NCBI RefSeq assembly: GCF_022348165.1
Contig: NZ_JAKRFI010000001.1
Coordinates: forward strand, 434,001 to 498,000
Direction: 5' to 3'
Length of the DNA: 64,000 bases
Source: Halomonas sp. McH1-25
Lineage (GTDB): Bacteria > Pseudomonadota > Gammaproteobacteria > Pseudomonadales > Halomonadaceae
Part shown: in pieces, positions 9,359 to 18,848 of the stretch
Layout: each line of letters begins with the position of its first letter
How positions within the stretch are numbered: position 1 is the stretch's first letter
Program-made: the position numbers and the translations under genes
Notes under the pieces: generated by a model
Told to the model about the DNA's origin: nothing
Database searches by the model: none
The model's input: the letters and a program-made list of their open reading frames with translations, nothing else

Positions 9359-10330
9359 CTACGCTGAGATAACGGTATAAACAAGATAGCCGGTATAGCC
9401 GACGTATGCAGCGAGCAAGGCTGCCGCTTCCAGGCGATTGATCCGCCCCTGACCTCGCCAACCGATACCGAAGATCACCACGGCCAGGGTCAGCGCAGCC
9501 ATGACCGGCCAATCGCGAGACAGAGCTTCCGACACGGAGTGAATCGGCGCAATCACCCCGGCCAAACCCACGACACCCAGCGTATTGAACAGGTTGGAAC
9601 CGACCACGTTGCCGAGGACCAGATCGTGTTCTTTCTTGCGCACGGCACTGATCGACGAGGCTAGCTCAGGCAGGGAGGTACCCACGGCGACGACGGTCAA
9701 GCCGATGATCAGATCGCTGACGCCGAACGTCTGGGCAATGTAGACAGCGCCCCACACCAGCATCCGCGAGCTGGCAATCAGCAGTACAAGCCCGACCAAG
9801 GTCCAGACCACCCCAGCCTTCAGGCTCATGGCGTTTTCCGCCATGTCCTGTTCGGTATTCACACCAAGTGCATCGCCATTGCCCTGGCGGGCACGCCAGA
9901 TACTGATGCCCATGACGACGAACAGCAGAACGATGAGGATCGTGGCATCGAGCCGGGAAATCGTGCCATCCAGCAGGAACCATGCCGAAATCAGCGTGAC
10001 CAGGCCAAGCAGGGGCAGCTCTTGCTTTAGTACTTGCGAATGAACGGCAAGTGGGCTCATCAAGGCAACGAAGCCGAGGATCAAACCGATATTGGTGATG
10101 TTCGAACCATAGGCGTTGCCCAGTGCCAACCCGGGGTTGCCCTGTCCGGCAGCCAGGGCCGATACCATCAACTCAGGCGCCGAGGTGCCGAAACCGATGA
10201 CCAGCATGCCGATGAGCAGGGACGGCACGCCTAAGTGTTTTGCGGTAGCGGCAGCGCCATCCACGAAGCGATCTGCGCTCCAGACCAGTATGATCAACCC
10301 TACCACGATGGCGGCGATGGCCATTAACAC
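9359..10330 (-). CDS. CaCA-family sodium/calcium-type antiporter (copy 2)
   Basis: Second member of the tandem pair, again 323 residues, with the same two alpha repeats (GFGTSAPELMVSALA and AVGTSLPELASSIS, each followed by a GNxxGSN motif). It is upstream in the transcription direction and so may be the first gene of a two-gene unit. The central loop differs from that of copy 1 (NGDALGVNTEQDMAENA region), while the membrane segments stay close, the pattern of an old but functional duplication. Located in the inner membrane. The upstream 200 bases are divergent with pqiA and should contain promoters for both directions. Confidence 0.88.
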   Translation of the reverse strand: MLMAIAAIVVGLIILVWSADRFVDGAAATAKHLGVPSLLIGMLVIGFGTSAPELMVSALAAGQGNPGLALGNAYGSNITNIGLILGFVALMSPLAVHSQVLKQELPLLGLVTLISAWFLLDGTISRLDATILIVLLFVVMGISIWRARQGNGDALGVNTEQDMAENAMSLKAGVVWTLVGLVLLIASSRMLVWGAVYIAQTFGVSDLIIGLTVVAVGTSLPELASSISAVRKKEHDLVLGNVVGSNLFNTLGVVGLAGVIAPIHSVSEALSRDWPVMAALTLAVVIFGIGWRGQGRINRLEAAALLAAYVGYTGYLVYTVISA

Positions 10331-10534
10331 GTTACTTCTCCCTTACCGATGAGTGTGCGCACAGCGAAGCATGGGCGCTTGCGAACCACAAGGTGAAAAA
10401 CCTTGGCCAGCTAAGCATGGTTGCACGATACGCCAGTGCAACGACACTGGTTCGTACCGCGCAGCCAGTAAGGTTACACTGTTCATACGTCAAGGAACGA
10501 CTTTTATCGTCAAATGTCGGCGGGAAGCTAGCTC

Positions 10535-11878
10535 GTGAACCTACGCTCAGCCAAAACGACTTCGGAGCCTTTCGACCAGGACATGCGCCCGGTAGACCCA
10601 ACGCCCCGACAAACACGGCGACGCTTGCGCGTCTGTCACGAGTGCGATTGGCTGGTGGCCTTGCCGCCATTGCGCGCCGGGCAGAAAGCCGACTGCCCCC
10701 GGTGCGGGCACACGCTGGCAACGCGCCACCAGCAACCTGCCGAGCGTAGCCTGGCTCTGAGCATCGCCGCATTGGTCGCCCTGGTCCTCGCCGTCTCGTT
10801 CGACTTCGTCAGCTTCGAGGTCAGTGGCGTCAGCAACCGCATCGAGCTTCCCCAGACGGCAGCCACTCTGATCGGCTTCGATCAGCCCCTGGTCGCGATC
10901 AGTGTAGCCTTGACGATCATGGTGCTGCCGGCCGTCTACCTGGCAGGCGTCATCTGGCTGCATGCCGGCCTGATCCAGCGCATCCGGCTGCCTGCCAGCC
11001 GTTACATCGCGCGTGCCCTGGCACATCTGCATCCCTGGATGATGGCCGATGTATTCATCATCGGCGCGCTGGTCAGCCTGATCAAAATTTCGGGCCTGGC
11101 AAGTGTCACCCTGGGTATTTCGTTCTGGGCTTTCTGTTGCTTTGCCGTGCTGTTACTGGCCACGACGCAATCCATCGACAGCGACTGGATGTGGTTCTCG
11201 CTGGCCGGTGAGCCATTGGCCCCGGAAGGTAGCCGAACCGGAACCGTTGCCGCGACTCAGGGGCTCAGTGGCTGCCCGACCTGCGGCCTGGTCAATCGCC
11301 TCGACGGGCAGGGTCATGGCCGTTGCCGGCGCTGCGGCGAACGCCTGCATGCCCGGCTGCCACATAGCCTGCAACGTACCTGGGCCTTGCTATTCGCTTC
11401 TGCGGTGGCGTACGTTCCGGCCAATGTCTTTCCGATAATGACCACCACCTACCTGGGCAGCAGCGACCCACAAACGATCATTGGCGGAGTGGTGGAACTC
11501 TGGCAGGCGGGCTCGATCCCGGTGGCACTGGTCATCTTCGTCGCCAGCGTGCTGGTCCCGGTCGGAAAATTGATCGCCCTGGCCTGGCTATGTATCGTCG
11601 CCCGACGCAGCTCAAGCTATCATCCCGTCACGCGCACTCGGCTCTACCGGCTTACTGAATTCATCGGTCGCTGGTCCATGGTCGATATCTTCGTCGTGGC
11701 GATACTGGTCGCCCTGATCCGTGCCGACGCATTGATGACCATCACGCCGGGGCCTGCCGCACTGGCTTTCGCCAGCGTAGTGGTACTGACCATGCTCGCA
11801 GCCATTACCTTCGATCCACGCCTGCTATGGAAATCTCCCCCGCTCGAAACGTCTGACAAGGAAGCCCGTCATGCCTGA
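10535..11878 (+). CDS. pqiA: PqiA/LetA-type membrane protein of lipid transport system
   Basis: The protein contains two PqiA domains, each opening with a zinc-ribbon-like cysteine pattern (CHEC...CPRC near residues 34-58 and CPTC...CRRC in the middle) followed by four hydrophobic helices. PqiA works with PqiB and PqiC in lipid traffic between inner and outer membrane. The first start is GTG at 10535 (447 residues), with GGGAAG upstream; ATG at 10583 is a possible shorter start and the sequence does not decide between them. The stop overlaps pqiB by 8 bases. The system is stress-induced in E. coli; no SoxR or SoxS site was identified here. Confidence 0.88.
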   Translation: MNLRSAKTTSEPFDQDMRPVDPTPRQTRRRLRVCHECDWLVALPPLRAGQKADCPRCGHTLATRHQQPAERSLALSIAALVALVLAVSFDFVSFEVSGVSNRIELPQTAATLIGFDQPLVAISVALTIMVLPAVYLAGVIWLHAGLIQRIRLPASRYIARALAHLHPWMMADVFIIGALVSLIKISGLASVTLGISFWAFCCFAVLLLATTQSIDSDWMWFSLAGEPLAPEGSRTGTVAATQGLSGCPTCGLVNRLDGQGHGRCRRCGERLHARLPHSLQRTWALLFASAVAYVPANVFPIMTTTYLGSSDPQTIIGGVVELWQAGSIPVALVIFVASVLVPVGKLIALAWLCIVARRSSSYHPVTRTRLYRLTEFIGRWSMVDIFVVAILVALIRADALMTITPGPAALAFASVVVLTMLAAITFDPRLLWKSPPLETSDKEARHA

Positions 11879-13520
11879 AGCGCATCGCGCTGAGCGTCAT
11901 CGTCAAACCCGTCTGTCGCCGATCTGGATCGTGCCGCTGGTCGCCGTGATCATCGGTTTGTGGCTGGTCTATGACAACTATGCCAGCCGTGGCCCCGAAA
12001 TCACCTTGATCATGCCCAATGCCGAAGGCATCGAGGCGGGCAAAACGTTGATCAAGTCACGCAATGTCGAGGTCGGCCGTGTCACGGGGGTGCGCTTGTC
12101 CGATGACCTGACCCATACCGTAGTGACGGCGCGCATGGCGGAGGATACCGACCGGCTACTCAACGAAGGCACCAGTTTCTGGGTCGTCAAGCCGCGAATC
12201 GGGCGCGAAGGGATCAGCGGCCTGGGCACCGTGCTGTCGGGCGCTTATATCCAGCTGCAGCCCGGCAGGAGCGAGCAACCGCAATATCATTTCGAAGTTC
12301 TCGAACAGCCCCCCGTTGCACCGCCCAATGCCGAAGGAATTCGTATCAACCTGGTCAGCGAAGTGGGAAGCTCGCTCAACGTCGGTGATCCGGTCACCTA
12401 TCAGGGCTTTACCGTAGGCCGGGTGGAAAATACCGAGTTCGATCCCGAGACGCGAAAGATGCGTCATCGCTTGTTCATCGAGGCACCGTATAACGTCCTG
12501 GTGACCGAAAGTACACGCTTCTGGACAGCGGCGGCGATCAGCCTGAACCTGACCTCCGAGGGCTTCAATGCCAACGTCGAGTCGCTCGAGACGCTGATTG
12601 GCGGTGGCGTGACCTTCGGCGTCCCCTCGGACGTGCCCATGGGGCCCGAGGCGTCACCGGATAGCACCTACCAGCTCTATCCAGACGAGGAAAGCGCCCT
12701 CCAGGGCACGTTCAACCGCTATCTGGAATACGTCCTTCTGATCGACGACACCGTGCGCGGTCTATCGCGCGGCTCACCTGTGGAGTACCGCGGCGTACGT
12801 GTCGGTACGGTGGTCAGCGTCCCGTGGCACTTCAGTGCGCCACAGCCGGATACGCGGCAGCGTTTTGCCATCCCGGTGCTGATTCGCATCGAGCCCCAGC
12901 GCCTGGGCAGCGGTGACGATGCCCCCGAGGATATCGATCTGGACGAGTGGCGCGAGCGGATCGGCCGGATGTTCGATTACGGCCTGAGAGCCTCGCTGAA
13001 AACCGGCAATTTGCTGACCGCGGCCCTGTTCGTGGATCTCAACTTCCAAGAGGACGCCGGCGACTATCAGCGCGAGACCTTCGATGGCATTCCCGTGTTC
13101 CCCACCACTGCCGGTGGTTTCGCGCAGATCGAACAACAGGTCGCCAACCTGCTCGAGAAACTCAATCAGTTGGAAATCGAGCCTATCCTGACAGGGCTGG
13201 ACGAGAATCTACAGACCTCGCAATCGGTACTCGTCGAAGTGCGCCGTACGGCAGAATCCCTGCAGGCCCTGCTGGACGACCCGACCACCGGCGATCTGTT
13301 GAACAACATCAACGCATCGCTGCGCGAACTGCGTCAGACCCTGCAGGGATTGTCGCCGGAATCCGATGCCTATCGCGAGCTGACGGAGACGCTGGAAAGC
13401 CTCGATCAGTTGATCCGCGACCTGCAGCCGGTCGCCAGGACACTGAGCGAGCAACCCAGCGCGCTGATCTTCGACCGCAGCGGTGGCGCGGATCCGGTTC
13501 CCAGAGCACCGAGTCGCTAA
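11871..13520 (+). CDS. pqiB: MCE-domain protein PqiB
   Basis: 549 residues with one N-terminal transmembrane anchor (WIVPLVAVIIGLWLVY) followed by three MCE (MlaD) domains in the periplasmic part and a C-terminal helical region rich in leucine repeats (about residues 420-520). In E. coli PqiB the MCE domains form stacked hexameric rings with a C-terminal needle that makes a channel across the periplasm. Size and domain number fit PqiB better than YebT/LetB, which has seven MCE domains. Overlap with pqiA and close spacing to pqiC indicate one operon. Confidence 0.92.
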   Translation: MPEAHRAERHRQTRLSPIWIVPLVAVIIGLWLVYDNYASRGPEITLIMPNAEGIEAGKTLIKSRNVEVGRVTGVRLSDDLTHTVVTARMAEDTDRLLNEGTSFWVVKPRIGREGISGLGTVLSGAYIQLQPGRSEQPQYHFEVLEQPPVAPPNAEGIRINLVSEVGSSLNVGDPVTYQGFTVGRVENTEFDPETRKMRHRLFIEAPYNVLVTESTRFWTAAAISLNLTSEGFNANVESLETLIGGGVTFGVPSDVPMGPEASPDSTYQLYPDEESALQGTFNRYLEYVLLIDDTVRGLSRGSPVEYRGVRVGTVVSVPWHFSAPQPDTRQRFAIPVLIRIEPQRLGSGDDAPEDIDLDEWRERIGRMFDYGLRASLKTGNLLTAALFVDLNFQEDAGDYQRETFDGIPVFPTTAGGFAQIEQQVANLLEKLNQLEIEPILTGLDENLQTSQSVLVEVRRTAESLQALLDDPTTGDLLNNINASLRELRQTLQGLSPESDAYRELTETLESLDQLIRDLQPVARTLSEQPSALIFDRSGGADPVPRAPSR

Positions 13521-13574
13521 GCACAGCCGGTGTCGAACGGCACCGGCAGAATGTTCATTAACGGAGGACGATCC

Positions 13575-14150
13575 ATGATGCGAGTCCTGATATTGCTCCC
13601 GCTGCTGGCCTGGCTTACGGGGTGTGCCGCAGGCGGCGGTGGCTCCTCGCTGGAGCGCTACACCCTCCCGCCAGGTACCTATACCAACGAGCCGACGGCG
13701 CCGTCTCCCCAACGCACCCTCGTGATCGATAGCGTCCAGGTGGCCAACTACCTTTCCGGTCAAGGCATCGTCCTGCAGCGCAACGATGTGTTGCTACATC
13801 AGGCCAGCACGCATTTATGGGCCGAGGACCTGGGCCGCCAACTGCGTCGCGGCCTGCGTCAGCGACTGGCCGAGCGCCTGCCCGACACCCGTGTGCTGGA
13901 TAGCGGCAACGTCAACGATGCCTGGCATCTGCGCGTGGAGGTCGATGAATTCCTGGGCCGCTACGATGGCATGGCGGTAGCCGGCGGACGTTGGCAATTG
14001 CGTGATGCCGACGGCGACATTCTGACCATCGAGCCCTTTTCGGCGAGTGTGGCGTTGGATAGCGACGGTTACCCCGCCCTGGTTCGCGCCCTCGGCAAGA
14101 GCTGGGATGAAGTCGCCGTCGACATCGCTCAGCGCATCCGCTCACTGTAG
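13575..14150 (+). CDS. pqiC: Outer-membrane lipoprotein PqiC (ABC-transport auxiliary family)
   Basis: Start placed at ATG 13575 because GGAGG lies seven bases upstream; a longer frame opens at 13530 but lacks such a site. The 191-residue product has a lipoprotein signal with lipobox LTGC, so Cys is the lipidated residue. The rest matches the PqiC/DUF330 family: a VQVANYLSGQGIV segment and the LWAEDLGRQLRRGL helix are typical. PqiC anchors the PqiB needle at the outer membrane. It is the third gene of pqiABC and is followed by a terminator-like hairpin. Confidence 0.9.
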   Translation: MMRVLILLPLLAWLTGCAAGGGGSSLERYTLPPGTYTNEPTAPSPQRTLVIDSVQVANYLSGQGIVLQRNDVLLHQASTHLWAEDLGRQLRRGLRQRLAERLPDTRVLDSGNVNDAWHLRVEVDEFLGRYDGMAVAGGRWQLRDADGDILTIEPFSASVALDSDGYPALVRALGKSWDEVAVDIAQRIRSL

Positions 14151-14164
14151 GCTGCAGCCTCTTG

Positions 14165-14211
14165 GCGTGCATCATGCGAGACTTTCTGTCATGATGCGCG
14201 TCGCAGCTTTT
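14165..14211 (+). terminator. Probable terminator after pqiABC
   Basis: Inverted repeat with arms 14165-14176 and 14190-14200 (core GCATCATG/CATGATGC, one G-T wobble) about 15 bases after the pqiC stop. A TTTTT run follows at 14207-14211, slightly displaced from the stem, so efficiency is uncertain. Confidence 0.5.
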
Positions 14212-14311
14212 TCGTCCCCCTGCTGCGCCTCCATTGTCACCGTTCTTTTCTTCGCATTGGCCCGGGACGCACCCTTCAGGTGTGCGGCGAGTGCGTATAT
14301 CCGGAGCTTGC

Positions 14312-15637
14312 ATGAGTTTTTCCGATCTAGGCCTGCGCGCCGAGCTGCTACGTGCCGTCGAAGAGCAGGGCTATACCACCCCGACCCCGATCCAGCGCCA
14401 GGCGATCCCCGCCGTGCTCAAGGGCGGCGACTTACTGGCCAGCGCCCAGACGGGCACCGGCAAGACCGCAGGGTTCACCCTGCCCTTGCTACAGCGTCTC
14501 AGTGCCGGCGGCCGCCCCGGCGCCCGCCAGGTGCGCGCCCTGGTGCTTACCCCAACCCGCGAGCTTGCCGCCCAGATCGGTGACAACGTCACCGCCTACG
14601 GCCGTCATCTCAAGCTGCGCTCGCACGTCATCTTCGGTGGCGTTGGCGCTCAGCCGCAGATCGACGCCGTCCGTCCGGGCCTCGATATCCTCGTTGCTAC
14701 GCCGGGTCGCCTGCTGGATCTGCATCAGCAGCGCCATGTCGATCTATCGCGGGTCGAGACACTGGTGCTCGATGAAGCCGATCGCATGCTCGACATGGGC
14801 TTCATACACGACATCAAGAAACTGCTGCGCCTGCTGCCCGCCAAGCGTCAGAACCTGCTGTTCTCGGCCACCTTCTCGGATGAAATTCAGCAGTTGGCCA
14901 ACGGTCTGCTCGACCAGCCTACGATGATCGAAGTCGCCCGTCGCAACACCACGGCCGAGACCGTCGATCAGGCCGTCTATCGAGTGGACAGGGAGAAAAA
15001 GCGCGATCTGCTGGCCCATCTGATCAAGCGCCACCAGTGGTACCAGGTGCTGGTTTTCACCCGCACCAAGCATGGCGCCAACCGACTTGCCGAACAGTTG
15101 GACAAGCAGGACATTCCCGCCATGGCGATCCATGGCAACAAGAGCCAGTCGGCCCGCACCCGCGCCCTTGCCGCCTTCAAGGACGGCAGCCTCCAGGTCC
15201 TGGTGGCAACCGACATCGCTGCACGCGGCCTCGACATCAGCGAACTGCCTCATGTCGTCAACTTCGAGCTTCCCAACGTTGCCGAAGATTACGTGCATCG
15301 CATCGGACGCACCGGCCGGGCCGGTAGCGAAGGTCAGGCGATTTCGCTGGTTTGCGTCGACGAACATGGCCTGCTGCGGAATATCGAGAAGCTGATCAAG
15401 CGCGACCTGCCCAAGCATATCGAGACGGGATTCGAGCCCGATCCCAACGCCAAGCCCGAACCTATCGAGAACGGTCGCCGCGGAGGCAATGGCCGACAGC
15501 AGCCTCGCAACAAGACCGCCAATCCGCGCCAGGGAAAGTCCCAGAGCGGCGCTCGCAACGACAGCCAGCAACGCCAAGGTGACAATGCCGGCCAACAGCG
15601 CCGCCGCCGCCGCCCCCAGCGTTCTCAACAAGCCTGA
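14312..15637 (+). CDS. rhlE: DEAD-box ATP-dependent RNA helicase, RhlE type
   Basis: Start chosen at ATG 14312 (MSFSDLGL), which has CCGGAG five bases upstream and aligns with the usual N-terminus; an upstream frame extension is probably untranslated. 441 residues with the full helicase set: Q motif ([12 protein letters not shown]), [40 protein letters not shown] and HRIGRTGR. The C-terminus (about residues 375-441) is a low-complexity tail rich in Arg, Gln and Asn, typical of RhlE-like helicases and likely RNA-binding. Role: remodelling of structured RNA, ribosome assembly and cold adaptation. Single-gene unit. Confidence 0.93.
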   Translation: MSFSDLGLRAELLRAVEEQGYTTPTPIQRQAIPAVLKGGDLLASAQTGTGKTAGFTLPLLQRLSAGGRPGARQVRALVLTPTRELAAQIGDNVTAYGRHLKLRSHVIFGGVGAQPQIDAVRPGLDILVATPGRLLDLHQQRHVDLSRVETLVLDEADRMLDMGFIHDIKKLLRLLPAKRQNLLFSATFSDEIQQLANGLLDQPTMIEVARRNTTAETVDQAVYRVDREKKRDLLAHLIKRHQWYQVLVFTRTKHGANRLAEQLDKQDIPAMAIHGNKSQSARTRALAAFKDGSLQVLVATDIAARGLDISELPHVVNFELPNVAEDYVHRIGRTGRAGSEGQAISLVCVDEHGLLRNIEKLIKRDLPKHIETGFEPDPNAKPEPIENGRRGGNGRQQPRNKTANPRQGKSQSGARNDSQQRQGDNAGQQRRRRRPQRSQQA

Positions 15638-15794
15638 TCGCTTGCCGGCATCGATATCGCTCGGTGCCGGCCTACCTTGCGTTGAACCTTGCGCTTCCAA
15701 TACGGCAAGGCATGAATTGTTTCAACCCGCCTGGCCGAGTACTCTTATGTCTGCAAGAGATTGACCCGTCTCACTTTTTATCGAGAAATCCGGT

Positions 15795-17024
15795 GTGAGC
15801 ACTTCCGTCGTTGACGACGATCAATATTGCATTGCTCTGCAGCCCGTATGCGATGCCCAGTTTCAACATGTCGGCGATGAGCTGCTCTATCGTTCATCGC
15901 CGCAGGCCAGCACGGCGGTCATCACCGACCCCCTGTTAGCCACCGCGCGGGCGTGTAGTGCCGCCATCTACGATATCGGCTTGGAGAAGCTGGTCAGCAA
16001 TCGCTGGCTGTTTCTCAATGTTTCCAGTGAATGGCTGGCTCGTCCCGAACTGCTGCCCACCCCGGCAGAGCAGATCGTTATCGAGATAACCGATTCGGTT
16101 CAGGCGGATAGCGAAACCGTTCGTGCCATTCAGGTCATCAAGAGCTACGGCTATCGCGTCTCGTGGACCCTGCAGAGCGACGACAGCCGCACCAGCACGC
16201 TCGGTGAGCTTGCCGACATCATCAAAGTCGATACGACCCGGCCCTATGACCGACAAGCCGTCCAGTCGCTGACCAATGGCGAGCGTACGTTTCTTGCCGA
16301 GAAAGTTGACGATCTGGATGTCTTCGAGCGCTACAAGTCGCTGGGTTTTCAGCTGTTCCAAGGCTTTTTCTTCGCTCAGCCGAAGACCCACACTGCCAGC
16401 CTGAACACACGTCGTAGCAATCAGAGCAGTCAGTTGAAGCTGATTACCGAGCTTTACCGCGACACCGTGAACCTCGACGACGTCGCCAAGCTCATTGCCC
16501 AGGACCCGTATCTCTACGTCACGGTACTAAAACGTGCCAATTCGGGATACTTCGGCCAGGGCAAGCAGATCAACCAGCTCAAGCGCAGCCTGCAACTGCT
16601 GGGCCTGATCGAGCTGCGCACCCTGGTCGCCACCGTGATGCTGTCGCAAAACGGCCCGGTCTGTCGCCTGACCATGAAACTGGCATTGATCCGCGCCCTG
16701 ATGTGTCGCCTGTTGGCCGATCCCTTTCCCGGCATCGACCGGGAAAGCGCCTTCACGGCTGGCCTGTTCTCGTTGATGGACGTGATGCTCGACCTGTCCA
16801 TGGAGACCTTGTTGCGCGAGGTCCCCTTGCCGGAAGACGTACTTGCCGCCCTGCGAACACGCTCAGGCAGCCTCGGCGCTCTGCTGGTTTTGGCGGAGGA
16901 CTACGAGAAGATGGCCGTGGATATGGATGGCAACGACTCCACGCAACGCGCCCAGTTGCGCCGTTGCTATCTGCAAGCCAACGAAGAGGCGGATGCCCTG
17001 TTGCAATCGCTCAAGACATCCTGA
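15795..17024 (+). CDS. EAL-HDOD protein with degenerate EAL domain
   Basis: 409 residues from a GTG start. The N-terminal ~200 residues follow the EAL phosphodiesterase fold but catalytic positions are altered: the signature reads ELLYR, the usual DDFGTG segment reads LQSDDS, and the AEKVE element is AEKVDD. The C-terminal half (about 205-400) is an HDOD domain (ITELYRDTVNLDDVAKLIAQDPYL region). The architecture matches the YuxH/CdgJ family; Vibrio CdgJ affects motility. Cyclic-di-GMP hydrolysis is therefore unlikely; binding or protein-protein signalling is more probable. It converges on fliA, so a motility role is plausible, but this is inferred. Confidence 0.85.
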   Translation: MSTSVVDDDQYCIALQPVCDAQFQHVGDELLYRSSPQASTAVITDPLLATARACSAAIYDIGLEKLVSNRWLFLNVSSEWLARPELLPTPAEQIVIEITDSVQADSETVRAIQVIKSYGYRVSWTLQSDDSRTSTLGELADIIKVDTTRPYDRQAVQSLTNGERTFLAEKVDDLDVFERYKSLGFQLFQGFFFAQPKTHTASLNTRRSNQSSQLKLITELYRDTVNLDDVAKLIAQDPYLYVTVLKRANSGYFGQGKQINQLKRSLQLLGLIELRTLVATVMLSQNGPVCRLTMKLALIRALMCRLLADPFPGIDRESAFTAGLFSLMDVMLDLSMETLLREVPLPEDVLAALRTRSGSLGALLVLAEDYEKMAVDMDGNDSTQRAQLRRCYLQANEEADALLQSLKTS

Positions 17025-17051
17025 CGTCATGAGGAAGAAGAGCCCGGCCGA

Positions 17052-17753
17052 TCAGGCGTCGGCCAGTTTTGCACGCAAGCGTGCCACGGCCTGGCTATGC
17101 AGTTGACAGACGCGCGACTCGCTGACCCCCAACACGGCGCCGATCTCCTTGAGGTTCAGTTCCTCCTGATAATACAGGCCCAGCAATAGCTTTTCGCGCT
17201 CGGGCAATCGCTCGATGGCCGCTACCAGGCGCTGGCGTTGTTCGCCGCTGGCGATGGCGTCGAAAGGCGACTTCGGCGAGCGCTCGTCCGCCTCGGGCTC
17301 GCCGCCTTCGGCCACGATATCCTCGTAGCCGAGCAATTGTCCCCCGTTGGTATCCGCCAGGCGTTGGCGGTACTCTTCCAGACTCAGCGAGAGTTCGTCA
17401 GCGATTTCGCGCTCTTCGGCAGCACGCCCCAATTGCTGCTCCAGGCTGCGAATCGCCTCTTCGATTTCGCGGGCATTGCGCCTGACACTGCGCGGCACCC
17501 AATCGCGGCTACGCAGTTCATCGATCATCGCGCCACGAATGCGCTGACTGGCATAGGTGGTGAAGCTGGCCCCCTGGGCGGAATCATAACGCCCCAAGGA
17601 GTCCAACAGGCCGAGCATGCCTGCCTGAATCAAGTCATCGAGCTCGACGCTGGCCGGCAACTTCACCTGAAGCGCCAGCGCCTGTCGCCGCACGATGGGA
17701 AGGTATTGATCGAGTAGTGCGCGTTGGTCGATCTTGCCCTGTGCCGTGTACAT
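17052..17753 (-). CDS. fliA: Flagellar sigma factor FliA (sigma-28)
   Basis: Start placed at ATG 17753 (MYTAQGKIDQ), which has GAGGCGAG upstream; an ATG 33 bases earlier has no ribosome site. 233 residues, the usual length for FliA. Region 2 (DDLIQAGMLGLLDSLGRYD, ASQRIRGAMIDELRSRDWVPRSVRR), region 3 and region 4 (LKEIGAVLGVSESRVCQLHSQA helix-turn-helix) are all present. It directs late flagellar and chemotaxis promoters of the type TAAAG-N-GCCGATAA, several of which lie elsewhere in this window. The anti-sigma factor flgM is not in the window. Confidence 0.96.
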   Translation of the reverse strand: MYTAQGKIDQRALLDQYLPIVRRQALALQVKLPASVELDDLIQAGMLGLLDSLGRYDSAQGASFTTYASQRIRGAMIDELRSRDWVPRSVRRNAREIEEAIRSLEQQLGRAAEEREIADELSLSLEEYRQRLADTNGGQLLGYEDIVAEGGEPEADERSPKSPFDAIASGEQRQRLVAAIERLPEREKLLLGLYYQEELNLKEIGAVLGVSESRVCQLHSQAVARLRAKLADA

Positions 17754-17913
17754 TCCACTCGCCTCGAAAAGAGTAAGCGACAGCATGTCAACCGATGCGA
17801 TTGGCTGCCGATACTTGCATTATTACGTTGTGCCGATAGCTACCAAGCAACGAAAACCCCCTATTGCCATGGTTTATTCGCGCTTTAACGACGCGTAGTG
17901 CAAATGGCGCCAA

Positions 17914-18330
17914 TTATTGGTAATCGACGATGACCTGGAGGCCTTCGACGCGAAACGGCTTGGCCGGCTGGCGCCCCTTGGGTAGCCGAAAGCGGAAGTG
18001 CAACGGTTGATCCGCCGCCAGGCCGGCCAGGGCCCGGCTGGAGCCGCGTGGGCCTCCCAGGCGAACGCACTCCTGCGAAGCGCAGAGCCAGGCTTCCAGG
18101 TAGGGCTGGCCGGCGGGAACGCGATATTGCCAGCGAACCTGTCGTATGTGAGTGCCCTTGACCATGTCGCCTTGCGGTAACAAGGGCTGCGATTCGACCA
18201 CCCGGCCGGTGGTAAACAATCGCACGCTCTCCCCGGCACTCACCCAGCTCCCCGGCGCGGCAACACTCGAGACGGGGAGCAGGCTGCAAGCGGCCAATGC
18301 CAGACAGGCAACACCTCTGGTTAATCTCAC
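17914..18330 (-). CDS. flhE: Flagellar protein FlhE
   Basis: A 138-residue protein with an N-terminal signal peptide ending near VAAPGSW. It closely follows E. coli FlhE in pattern: WQYRVPAG, a cysteine pair (CASQECVRL), GLAADQPLHFRF, and the ending VIVDYQ (VIVNYR in E. coli). FlhE is periplasmic, encoded after flhBA in enterics and implicated in proton-leak control and filament assembly in Salmonella. Its ATG overlaps the stop of the preceding gene by 4 bases, placing it last in flhB-flhA-flhF-(18327)-flhE. Confidence 0.85.
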   Translation of the reverse strand: MRLTRGVACLALAACSLLPVSSVAAPGSWVSAGESVRLFTTGRVVESQPLLPQGDMVKGTHIRQVRWQYRVPAGQPYLEAWLCASQECVRLGGPRGSSRALAGLAADQPLHFRFRLPKGRQPAKPFRVEGLQVIVDYQ

Positions 18331-18827
18331 GTGCGCTTTCCCCTGGGCTTGGTAAAGCCGATCATGACGAGCTGGATTCCAAAGAAATGGGCTGCCGCAT
18401 CACGCAGGTTACCCAGCAGGCCGGCGCCGGACAGCAACGGAGGATGTACCATCAGCAAGCGTCGCGGCGTCCCTGGATGCCGAGCCAGTTGCTTCAATGT
18501 CCGATAGGCACGCCGAAAGCCGTCTGCATCATCGTCCACCCAAAGCGCCCAGCGTTTCTGCTGACTGGCCAAGGCAGCGACATGGGGACTTTGCGCATCC
18601 AGCGCCACCACACGCCAGGCCGCAGGATCGCCGACCCATGATTGGCCCCGCTCATGCCAGCGACACAGCGCATCCATGACGGGCTCGACATCGCTGTCCG
18701 CCCCCTCCGGCAATCCCAGCGTCAACAAGACGCGGGAGGGCGTGGCTTCCTGGGAAGGACTGGGCTGGGGCGGCGTCATGGACTCGGCCCAACGTCGCAG
18801 TCCCGCCGCCTGATCCGACTGACTCAC
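18327..18827 (-). CDS. Unknown protein in the FlhG (FleN) gene position
   Basis: 166 residues, in the place where polar-flagellated relatives carry the MinD-like ATPase FlhG, directly after flhF and before flhE. No Walker A, no switch motifs and no membrane segment are visible, so it cannot be an active FlhG. The second half (DDADGFRRAYRTLKQLARH, RRLLMVHPPLLSGAGLL, FFGIQLVMIGF) is faintly reminiscent of the FlhG segment covering DAYAFIK...ANMV...GAIP, which suggests a decayed or minimal FlhG derivative; this is weak evidence. The N-terminal 30 residues are Pro/Ser-rich. A partner of the unusually long FlhF is the natural guess from context. Confidence 0.6.
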   Translation of the reverse strand: MSQSDQAAGLRRWAESMTPPQPSPSQEATPSRVLLTLGLPEGADSDVEPVMDALCRWHERGQSWVGDPAAWRVVALDAQSPHVAALASQQKRWALWVDDDADGFRRAYRTLKQLARHPGTPRRLLMVHPPLLSGAGLLGNLRDAAAHFFGIQLVMIGFTKPRGKRT

Positions 18828-18848
18828 CTGTGTTCACTCCCTAGACGA

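Noticed and set aside
15638-15794. GC-rich inverted repeat (GCCGGCA...TGCCGGC) after rhlE as a terminator
   Set aside because: The loop is long and no T-run follows; too weak to list.
17754-17873. GCCGATAC and GCCGATAG strings on the plus strand upstream of fliA
   Set aside because: Wrong strand for fliA and no -35 element or plus-strand gene downstream.
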